Assembly: GCA_031283385.1 (NCBI GenBank)
Contig: JAITBW010000017.1
Coordinates: 1-10,088, forward strand
DNA: 10,088 nt
Direction of reading: 5' to 3'
Source of the DNA: Nitrososphaerota archaeon
GTDB taxonomy: Archaea > Thermoproteota > Bathyarchaeia > Bathyarchaeales > Bathycorpusculaceae
The position numbers and the translations under genes are program-made. The notes beneath the pieces were generated by a model. The model worked only from the letters and a program-made list of their open reading frames with translations. It did no database searches and was not told where the DNA came from. Below, in pieces: positions 1 to 5,853 of this stretch. Position 1 is the stretch's first letter; every line of letters starts with the position of its first letter.

Positions 1-284
1 TGGAGAGTAAGTTGTATCTTAAGGCTATGCCTCTTAGGGATACTTTGGATTTGGAGGGCATTAAGGCTGAGGTGGAGGATGGTAATATTTTGATTTTGCG
101 TATTACTCCTTTGGCTAGTAAGAGTATTGAGGCTGTTAAGAGTGCTGTTAATGAGTTGTATATTTTTGCGGAGTCTATAGATGGGGATATCGCGCGTTTG
201 GGTGAGGAACGGGTAGTTATTTGTCCTAAAAACGTTAGGATCTGGCGTGAGAAAACGGCTTTTAAAAAGAGCGAAGCATCATAA
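1..284 (+). CDS. sepF: Archaeal SepF-like cell division protein, 5' end outside window
   Basis: The reading frame is open from base 3, with codons for ESKLYLKAMPLRD, and ends at TAA 282-284. About 94 residues are visible. The pattern of a YLKAMPLRD strand, then NILILRITPLA, then GGDIARLGEE-like (here DGDIARLGEERVVICP) and a final RIWREK matches archaeal SepF (DUF552 fold), the FtsZ membrane anchor at the division ring. In that family an N-terminal amphipathic membrane-targeting helix and a linker precede this globular FtsZ-binding core. Those parts would lie upstream of the window, so the TTG at 12 is an internal Leu codon rather than a start. The C-terminal tail (KTAFKKSEAS) is short and basic. 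The gene converges on aCPSF1. Codon use is strikingly G/T at third positions: by hand, 20 of 20 codons in 60-119. Family call from remembered motifs; fairly sure. Confidence 0.8.
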   Translation, partial: ESKLYLKAMPLRDTLDLEGIKAEVEDGNILILRITPLASKSIEAVKSAVNELYIFAESIDGDIARLGEERVVICPKNVRIWREKTAFKKSEAS

Positions 285-309
285 TAAGAATATAAGGAGA
301 TAATAAGGT

Positions 310-349
310 GCAGGTGGTTGTTGCCTGCTGTTTTTGTTTTGTTACTGTT
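310..349 (+). terminator. Convergent, possibly bidirectional terminator between sepF and aCPSF1
   Basis: An inverted repeat GCAGG (310-314) / CCTGC (324-328), extendable inward by G-T wobbles, follows the sepF stop by 25 bases. It is followed at once by a T-rich run (329-340, TGTTTTTGTTTT) and more T-rich sequence to 350. Archaeal polymerase terminates at U-rich tracts, so this suits the end of sepF. Read on the minus strand, the same hairpin is followed by a moderately T-rich stretch (285-309), so it may also end aCPSF1 transcripts. The stem is short, and the T-run is the stronger part of the evidence. Confidence 0.5.
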
Positions 350-2272
350 TTATAGTAGTCTGTAGGTTTCCATGACTCCAGGCGTTATAGTGGTTATGTC
401 AGCTTTGGTTGTTAGATAGTTGGCAAAGTTTATGGTTTTTTGTTTTTCTCCGTGCACTATGAAGACTCGTTCAGGTTTGGGTTTTAGATGTGTTATATAG
501 TTCACTAGTTGACGTCTATCTGAGTGCCCTGAAAAGCCGTTTATGGTTTCTATTTGTAGTTTTACGGGTAGGGCAACTATTTTTCCGTCGTTGTCTATCA
601 TGGTAACTTCATTTATGCCCTTTTGTACGCGTCTGCCCATGGTGCCTTCTATTTGGTAGCTTACAAATATTATGGTGTTGCGTTCGTCATGAGTCCAGTT
701 TTTAAAGTACTCTATGACTGGCCCGCCTTCTAGCATACCTGATGTTGCGAGAACTATGCAGGATTCGCCGTCTATGATGCTTTGGCGTTCGCTTGGGTGT
801 TCCACTATAGTAAAGTAGTCAGATTGGAAGGGGTTTACTTCTTCATGTAGTATACTGTAGCGTACTTCTCGACCTAGATATTCGGGGTATGCAGTGTGTA
901 TAGCGGTGGCTTCGCTTATCATGCCTTCTAAGAATACGGGAGCTTCTTTCATCATACCGTTTTTCATGTACCCAGCGATTATTAACATGAGTTCTTGGGC
1001 TCTGCCTACAGCAGGCACGGGTATGAGGACTTTTCCTTTACGTTCCAAAGTTTGATTTATTATTTTTGCCAAATGCTCTTCTGCATCTAAGCGAGAAGGC
1101 ATAAAGTCGTCTGCGCCACCGTATGTAGACTCTGTTATAACAGTCTCTATACGCGGAAATTCTGTAGTGGCAGCTTCTAGGAGAAATGTTCTACCGAATT
1201 TGTAGTCACCTGTGTAGACAATATTGTGTAATCCTTCACCTATGTGTAGATGTAACATGGAGGAGCCTAGAATGTGACCAGAATTATGGAGGGTTAAACG
1301 TATGTCTGGAGCTATGTCAGTTACAACACCAAAACGCAGAGGTATAGTGTGGAGAACACATTCACGAACGTCTTTTTGATCGTAAAAGGGCGTTATACCT
1401 TGTTTGCTAGCAACATCTAAGTAGTCCATTTGCAGCATGGTCATAAGGTTTGATGTTGGAGCAGAACAGTAGAGAGGACCGTCATAGCCGTATTTGTAGA
1501 GGAAGGGCACAAGACCGCAGTGGTCAAGGTGTGCGTGGCTTATGACTACGGCGTCTAGATTGTCAATTTGGAATTCTGGGGAGTCGAATCTTGGAAAAGA
1601 CTCAAATGGCCTATTTGAACCGGGGTTTATGCCGCAGTCTAGAAGGACACTGCTTTCGCGTGTTTTTAGTAAAAATGCGGATCTGCCGACTTCTTGTGAA
1701 CCACCTAGGACTGTTAGGCGTATTTCTCCTACGTCGTAGGTTTTTGGTCGGAATATGCGTTCTCCTACGGTGCGAAGTATTCTTTCGCGCTCTTTACTTT
1801 CAGAGTGTAGGTAATGGCGCATGTGAGTAACTATTTTTGATTTAATCGGCGGACTACGTAGAACATGTGGTCGCCACCGGGTTTTTTTAATGATCTCTTG
1901 TAGTAACGCGCCATTTCTTCCTATTACTAGACCAGGTTTTTTAGTTTCGATAATTATCTCGCCTAGGCTGGGATCAAAGTTTATATCGGTAACTTCGGCG
2001 TCGGGGGTTATTAGTTCTCTTGTAATTTTTTCTGCCTCGACTTCGGATAGGCGAACTGAGGGGTCGGGTCTTACAACTATTCTTTTTCGTATGACGCTTA
2101 CTATTTCAGCAATTACACTGCTCTGTTCAACGAGAAGTTCGGGTTTTTTAGTGTAGACAGAGAGCATAGGACCTTCATATTCAATTCTAGTTACCTCTGC
2201 TTCTCTTGGGACATGCTGTAAAATATAGTGGGAGATTTCAATTTTATCTTTATCTTGCTGATTCTTAGTCAA
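350..2272 (-). CDS. Archaeal KH-domain beta-CASP ribonuclease / transcription termination factor aCPSF1 (FttA)
   Basis: This 640-aa protein has the full aCPSF1 architecture. An N-terminal KH-like region comes first (about 1-70), then a second KH domain with the GRNG loop at 118-121. A metallo-beta-lactamase domain from about 183 has HAHLDH at 246-251, His333 in SGHILGSS and Asp356 in YTGDYKF. The beta-CASP domain has motif A Glu381 (TESTYGG), motif B His583 (GFSGHSD) and motif C His607 (VHGE). All zinc-ligand and catalytic positions are intact. The family is a 5'-3' exo- and endoribonuclease that cleaves nascent RNA at U-rich 3' ends and ends transcription in archaea. The start is TTG at 2272-2270, giving MTKNQQDK. 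No ATG lies between it and the psmB stop, and the next Met (36) would remove part of the first KH region. A weak GGGAAG stands 8 bases upstream. It is 18 bp downstream of psmB, a pairing found in many archaea, so probably co-transcribed. Confidence 0.93.
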   Translation of the reverse strand: MTKNQQDKDKIEISHYILQHVPREAEVTRIEYEGPMLSVYTKKPELLVEQSSVIAEIVSVIRKRIVVRPDPSVRLSEVEAEKITRELITPDAEVTDINFDPSLGEIIIETKKPGLVIGRNGALLQEIIKKTRWRPHVLRSPPIKSKIVTHMRHYLHSESKERERILRTVGERIFRPKTYDVGEIRLTVLGGSQEVGRSAFLLKTRESSVLLDCGINPGSNRPFESFPRFDSPEFQIDNLDAVVISHAHLDHCGLVPFLYKYGYDGPLYCSAPTSNLMTMLQMDYLDVASKQGITPFYDQKDVRECVLHTIPLRFGVVTDIAPDIRLTLHNSGHILGSSMLHLHIGEGLHNIVYTGDYKFGRTFLLEAATTEFPRIETVITESTYGGADDFMPSRLDAEEHLAKIINQTLERKGKVLIPVPAVGRAQELMLIIAGYMKNGMMKEAPVFLEGMISEATAIHTAYPEYLGREVRYSILHEEVNPFQSDYFTIVEHPSERQSIIDGESCIVLATSGMLEGGPVIEYFKNWTHDERNTIIFVSYQIEGTMGRRVQKGINEVTMIDNDGKIVALPVKLQIETINGFSGHSDRRQLVNYITHLKPKPERVFIVHGEKQKTINFANYLTTKADITTITPGVMETYRLL

Positions 2273-2290
2273 ATGTTTAACTTCCCGTGT

Positions 2291-2926
2291 TTAAAGAAGA
2301 GCTTGTTTCTCTTGTTCTGTTAATTCTTTATACCCATCAGCACTAATGGCTATAATATTATAACTATTGCCACTTGCAACATCACGCTTCATAGCGGCGT
2401 TGACAGCTTTTGCAATTGTAGGCAACATTTCCGCTATGGTTAACCCTTCACGATATTTATCCTCTAATATACCATAAGCTACAGGTGAACCTGAGCCTGT
2501 TGAAACAGATTTCTCCTCCATCAAACTACCATATGGATCTAGATTGAAAACATGAGGACCTGACTCGTCAATACCACCAACAAGAACTTGCGTGGAGAGG
2601 GGAACATAGCGGTTGTTGAAGAGAATATTTGCAACTAGACGGGCTGCAGAGAGAATTGGCATAGGTCTATTCAAATTTATTTTGTATAGTTTCGCGTTAG
2701 CGGTTAAAATGTCAACTACTTTTTGAGCATCCGCAACGGTTCCAGCAATGGTCATGCCTAAGTGTTCGTCAACTTTATAGACTTTCTTTCCAAATTTGTG
2801 GGCAACATAATAACCCATAGTTACACGAGTATCTGAGGCAAGAATAACTCCATCTGAGCAGACAACACCTATCGTCGTTGTACCCTTAAGGACTAACTCA
2901 TTAGTAGCATTATTTTGTGATGACAT
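2291..2926 (-). CDS. psmB: 20S proteasome beta subunit
   Basis: This 211-aa protein is the catalytic subunit of the archaeal 20S core particle. A 15-residue propeptide ends in Gly15 before TTTIG, so autocleavage would expose Thr16 as the nucleophile (mature Thr1). The partner residues fall exactly where expected: Asp32 (mature Asp17, in SDTR) and Lys48 (mature Lys33). The STGSGSP segment (142-148) matches the conserved region after beta-sheet 2. The start ATG (2926-2924) has GGGAG 12 bases upstream, a long spacing, so either that site is weak or the transcript has a short leader. aCPSF1 follows after 18 bp. Upstream is a 163-bp divergent region shared with egsA. The alpha subunit and the regulatory ATPase are not in the window. 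Confidence 0.95.
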   Translation of the reverse strand: MSSQNNATNELVLKGTTTIGVVCSDGVILASDTRVTMGYYVAHKFGKKVYKVDEHLGMTIAGTVADAQKVVDILTANAKLYKINLNRPMPILSAARLVANILFNNRYVPLSTQVLVGGIDESGPHVFNLDPYGSLMEEKSVSTGSGSPVAYGILEDKYREGLTIAEMLPTIAKAVNAAMKRDVASGNSYNIIAISADGYKELTEQEKQALL

Positions 2927-3054
2927 AGATTTATTTTTCTCCCTAAAATTGATTTACGATAATAACGTAGGAAGCAACCAAAAGATAACTTTCTGACAGA
3001 CTAATTAATATTATGGTAAACACCGCCAAAGACCAACTAATTACCCCTTTAAAT

Positions 3055-3069
3055 CAAAAAAGTTTAAAC
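3055..3069 (+). promoter_or_regulatory. BRE/TATA promoter of egsA, probably leaderless
   Basis: A purine run (3055-3062) directly precedes TTTAAA at 3063-3068, resembling an archaeal BRE plus TATA box. Its centre is about 25 bp from the egsA ATG at 3090, so transcription would begin at or next to the start codon. No Shine-Dalgarno sequence is visible before the ATG, which agrees with a leaderless mRNA. A second TTTAAAT at 3048-3054 could place the start some 12 bases upstream instead. Confidence 0.45.
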
Positions 3070-3089
3070 ACCAAAAACCAAAACATATA

Positions 3090-4187
3090 ATGACACTTAA
3101 AAACGTGAAAACCTTGACAGCAGACTATCATTACATGCAACTACCCCGAGAAGTAATCGTCGGAAACAACATACTAAACAGAGTAACAGAGGTAACACAA
3201 AGACTAAACCTAAAAGGCCCCGCACTTATAATATCAGGCAAAAAAAGCTATGATGCTGCAGGCAAACAGGTAGAAGAACTTTTAAAACAAAAAAAAATAA
3301 AAACACAAACCATAACCATCAACACTAAAACAAACAATACCACAGTAGAAAACATGGCAATTATAGAACAAAAAATAGCAAAACTAAAACCACAAGCACT
3401 CCTCGCCATAGGCGGAGGAACAATAATAGACCTAACAAAAATCAGCAGCAACAAACAAAACATACCATTTATAAGCATACCAACAACAATCTCCCACGAC
3501 GGCATAGCCAGCCCCCTAGCCTCAATAAAAGAAACAAACAAACCATACACCATAATAGCCCAAGCCCCACTCGCAATAATAGCCGACACAAACATCATAG
3601 CACAAGCACCATGGCGTTCAGCTATAAGCGGCTGCGGAGACATAATAGCCAAATACACCGCCGTAAAAGACTGGAATATTGCCCACATAGAAGGCAAAGA
3701 AGAATACTACGGAGAATACGCCGCAAACTTGGCACAAATGAGCGCAAAACTAATCACAAAAAACGCCAAACACATACAACCAAAAAACACAAACAGCATA
3801 CATATGATACTTGAAGCCCTAATCAGCTGCAGCGTAGCTATGAGCATAGCTGGAAGCAGCAGACCGTGTAGCGGTGCAGAGCACCTATTTAGTCACGCTA
3901 TAGACATAATAAATCCTAATCAGGCCATGCACGGAGAACAAGTAGGTGTAGGCACAATACTTACAGCTTATCTACAAGAAACAAACTGGGAACAAATAAG
4001 AGACACCTTAAAACAAATAGGAGCCCCAACGACAGCTAAAGAATTAGGCATAAAAAATGAAGTTATCATAAAAGCATTAGAAATGGCTCCAACCATACGT
4101 TTGGATCGTTACACTATTTTACATAAGCTACAACTGGACTATGAAGCATGTAAAAAAGTTGCAAAAGAAACAAAAATTATTGATTAA
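3090..4187 (+). CDS. egsA: sn-glycerol-1-phosphate dehydrogenase [NAD(P)+]
   Basis: This 365-aa protein reduces dihydroxyacetone phosphate to sn-glycerol-1-phosphate, the step that sets the archaeal stereochemistry of membrane lipids. It is a cytosolic, zinc-dependent enzyme of the iron-containing alcohol dehydrogenase/dehydroquinate synthase fold. Visible motifs are the dinucleotide-binding IGGGTIIDLTK (107-117), ISIPTTISHDGIASP (128-142), and metal ligands Asp184 (SGCGD), His265 (GAEHLFSH) and His281 (MHGEQV). Length is typical of the family. The HDGIASP segment separates it from glycerol dehydrogenase GldA. It is a single-gene unit, divergent from psmB and convergent with the FKBP gene. 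Codon use is extreme: Ile is mostly ATA, and A or C fills 17 of 20 third positions in 3300-3359. Bases 3301-3360 are 50/60 A or C on the coding strand, and G and T become more frequent toward the 3' end. Confidence 0.94.
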   Translation: MTLKNVKTLTADYHYMQLPREVIVGNNILNRVTEVTQRLNLKGPALIISGKKSYDAAGKQVEELLKQKKIKTQTITINTKTNNTTVENMAIIEQKIAKLKPQALLAIGGGTIIDLTKISSNKQNIPFISIPTTISHDGIASPLASIKETNKPYTIIAQAPLAIIADTNIIAQAPWRSAISGCGDIIAKYTAVKDWNIAHIEGKEEYYGEYAANLAQMSAKLITKNAKHIQPKNTNSIHMILEALISCSVAMSIAGSSRPCSGAEHLFSHAIDIINPNQAMHGEQVGVGTILTAYLQETNWEQIRDTLKQIGAPTTAKELGIKNEVIIKALEMAPTIRLDRYTILHKLQLDYEACKKVAKETKIID

Positions 4188-4237
4188 ATAAAATTAAAAT
4201 AAAATAAAAGAAAACGTGAGCGCTTATTTGCGCGTTT
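4188..4237 (-). terminator. Terminator of the FKBP gene (minus strand)
   Basis: On the minus strand, immediately at the FKBP stop, a hairpin can form from AAAC (4212-4215) with GTTT (4234-4237) and GCGC (4220-4223) with GCGC (4230-4233), with a 4-base bulge. It is followed on that strand by an almost pure T/A run (4188-4211, A-rich on the plus strand). A U-rich tract after a hairpin suits archaeal termination. The hairpin could also end egsA transcripts from the other side, but no good T-run follows in that direction. Confidence 0.5.
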
Positions 4238-5072
4238 AAGCTTCTGGTTCTTCTGCCGCTGGAACAGACTCAGCAGAGTCAGCGGCTGGAGCTGTTGTAT
4301 CTACAGGAGCAGGTGTGTCAGCAGCTTGTTCAGGTTCTGGAGCAGGAGCGGATTGCACTGTTGGCGGAGCTATATCAACGGGTTTTGGTTCTGTTTTAAA
4401 GGTTTCAATGAATTGTGTCTGCATGATATTTGGCAGATATTTTTGAATATCCATAGCTATGCCGCGTTTTGCTATTTGTATACCTTCAACATAGAAGGTA
4501 TCATCAGGCATATCTATTGACAAGTTGTCACCGTTTATTGTAACTTTAAAGTGTTCTTCTTCAACTACAGGTACACGTCTGTGCACTATAGAGAGAATTT
4601 TTTCTTCACTGCTATCAAGTTTCTTTTTAACTACAACATCATAGATGAGTGTCCGACCTGCTAATGGAGGATTAAAGTCCAATAAGACACGTCCAGCGCC
4701 AACAGCGCGGATCATAGCCATTTTTCCTTGATATTCAACGCGTGCACCAATTATTGGTTTAATTTCTTTTGCTAATAATTGGCGTAAAGGTACACGTTTA
4801 ATTTTTTCGGGATCTCTTTGACCAAATGCGTTCTCTGAAGAAATTTCAACTGTTGACTCTTTATCAGGTTCCATATCTAAAAGTGCATCATCTAAAGCTT
4901 TTAGAACCCAACCTTCGCCTACAACAACAAGTTTAGGCTCATACATGTCACCTTCTTTATGAAGGCGCTCTTTCTTTGATACTTCTTCATATGTAGTGTC
5001 AAAAACTTCGTTTGTCTCTTTTACTTTTCCAGTATAATTAATTAATATAAAGTCTCCCTTTTGAAAGGTCAT
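4236..5072 (-). CDS. FKBP-type peptidyl-prolyl cis-trans isomerase, long archaeal form, with Pro/Ala/Glu-rich C-terminal tail
   Basis: This is a cytosolic prolyl isomerase and folding helper. The FKBP core begins with KGDFILINYTGKV and FDTT. It continues through VVGEGWVLKALDDALLDM and resumes after the insert with DFNPPLAGRTLIYDVVV (135-151, numbered from the upstream Met). Between them, roughly 88-132, sits an insert-in-flap (SlyD-like) substrate-binding domain following ENAFGQRDPEKIKRVP. A second small domain (about 155-230) is typical of long archaeal FKBPs. The last 50 residues are a low-complexity tail rich in Pro, Ala, Glu and Thr, which I do not associate with this family. Start choice: ATG at 5081 and ATG at 5072 are in frame. 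I prefer 5072 because AAAGG (5086-5082) is then 9 bases upstream, and MTFQKGDFIL matches family N-termini. With 5081 the AAAGG would abut the ATG. Monocistronic, convergent with egsA. Confidence 0.9.
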   Translation of the reverse strand: MTFQKGDFILINYTGKVKETNEVFDTTYEEVSKKERLHKEGDMYEPKLVVVGEGWVLKALDDALLDMEPDKESTVEISSENAFGQRDPEKIKRVPLRQLLAKEIKPIIGARVEYQGKMAMIRAVGAGRVLLDFNPPLAGRTLIYDVVVKKKLDSSEEKILSIVHRRVPVVEEEHFKVTINGDNLSIDMPDDTFYVEGIQIAKRGIAMDIQKYLPNIMQTQFIETFKTEPKPVDIAPPTVQSAPAPEPEQAADTPAPVDTTAPAADSAESVPAAEEPEA

Positions 5073-5159
5073 TCTTATCATCCTTTAGATATAAGCGCAA
5101 GTAAAATTCAAACGCTAATAAAAACCTATCTAGCCAAAAACATTACAGCAATAAATAGA

Positions 5160-5226
5160 AACAGTAAACAAGAGCCAAAAGCTAAAACATCTAAAACAAA
5201 GAGGTGCCTTGTAAACGTGCAAGGCA
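5160..5226 (-). terminator. Terminator of the paaK-iorA-iorB operon
   Basis: Forty bases past the iorB stop, a 9-bp stem can form: 5205-5213 pairs with 5218-5226 (TGCCTTGTA / TGCAAGGCA, one G-T wobble) around an AACG loop. On the minus strand it is followed by a T-rich stretch (5204 down to about 5160) with several TTTT runs, which appear as A-runs on the plus strand. Hairpin plus T-tracts beyond the last gene of the operon make a convincing transcription end. The rest of the gap to the FKBP gene (5082-5159) is A/C-rich on the plus strand and holds only FKBP upstream sequence. Confidence 0.6.
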
Positions 5227-5265
5227 AGCTTTATGCGGCGTATCAAGCAGTAACAGCAGAGCAGG

Positions 5266-5853
5266 CTATTTTAAGACACTTTGTCTGCCAAGTTCAAATG
5301 CTTGTAGATTTATTTGCAAGTATTTTTCTTTTAGTTTAGTTGACATAGCTTTTTCAAAAGATTCACGTTGTATAGGCATATTGGGTAGTGCAGATACTGC
5401 GCCTAGAAGTATTGTGTTAACTATCAAGTTGTTACCTAACTGGTTAGCCATGTTTGAAGCGTCTACTTGGTAAACGTTAGGGGTGAAATTGTCTATTATG
5501 CTTAAAAGCTCCTGCTGCGTTTTGAGTTTTATGCTTTTTGAAAAATTACTTGGCGTAAGATACTTGGTGTTTACTACTACAGTACCGTTAGGCTTTAGCA
5601 TATGTAAAGCACGGACGGTTTCAAGAATTTCAAAGCCTACTATGGCATCGGCTTTTCCAGTTTCAATTAATGGGGATTCAACTTTTTCACTTATCCGCGC
5701 AAAAGCAGTTATAGAACCACCACGTTGCGCCATACCATGAATTTCCGCTTTAGTTACATCAAACCCGTCAAGCATCGCAGCTTCACAAAAAATATCACTT
5801 AAAACTACAATACCCTGCCCACCTACACCGGCAAAAACAAAGTCAAGCCTCAC
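5266..5853 (-). CDS. iorB: Indolepyruvate ferredoxin oxidoreductase, beta subunit
   Basis: This 195-aa protein is the gamma-type (catalytic POR/KOR gamma domain) subunit that pairs with IorA. The complex converts indolepyruvate and other arylpyruvates plus CoA to arylacetyl-CoA and CO2 while reducing ferredoxin. The signature GVGGQGI is at 9-15 and AEIHGMAQRGG at 36-46, both typical of the family, and the length is normal. The start is GTG at 5853-5851, directly abutting the iorA stop TAG (5856-5854). A strong Shine-Dalgarno GGGAGG lies 9 bases upstream within the last iorA codons, so translation is probably coupled. Third-position composition changes inside the gene near 5685: G/T in 15 of 20 codons of 5734-5793, A/C in 12 of 20 in 5434-5493. 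Confidence 0.94.
   Translation of the reverse strand: MRLDFVFAGVGGQGIVVLSDIFCEAAMLDGFDVTKAEIHGMAQRGGSITAFARISEKVESPLIETGKADAIVGFEILETVRALHMLKPNGTVVVNTKYLTPSNFSKSIKLKTQQELLSIIDNFTPNVYQVDASNMANQLGNNLIVNTILLGAVSALPNMPIQRESFEKAMSTKLKEKYLQINLQAFELGRQSVLK

Noticed and set aside
12..14. TTG at 12 as the sepF start
   Set aside because: The frame is open further upstream to the window edge, and the SepF family has N-terminal sequence before this conserved strand, so the gene is most likely cut by the window.
3000..3043. Repeated ACTAATTA (3000-3007 and 3036-3043) between psmB and egsA
   Set aside because: It is only 8 bases in AT-rich DNA with no clear geometry relative to either promoter, and could easily be chance.
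2927..3054. psmB promoter
   Set aside because: Several AT-rich boxes (near 2958-2966, 2980-2990 and 3001-3015) are possible and none fits clearly better than the others, so no single element is annotated.
3248..3697. Long open frame on the minus strand, antisense to egsA (149 codons)
   Set aside because: It lies wholly inside a gene with clear catalytic motifs. The frame is open because the A/C-rich coding strand gives few stops on the opposite strand. No recognisable domain or binding site.
5061..5339. Plus-strand frame covering the FKBP start, the intergenic gap and the end of iorB
   Set aside because: It overlaps two well-supported genes and runs through the iorAB terminator hairpin. The composition is that of A-rich non-coding DNA, with no ribosome-binding site or family resemblance.
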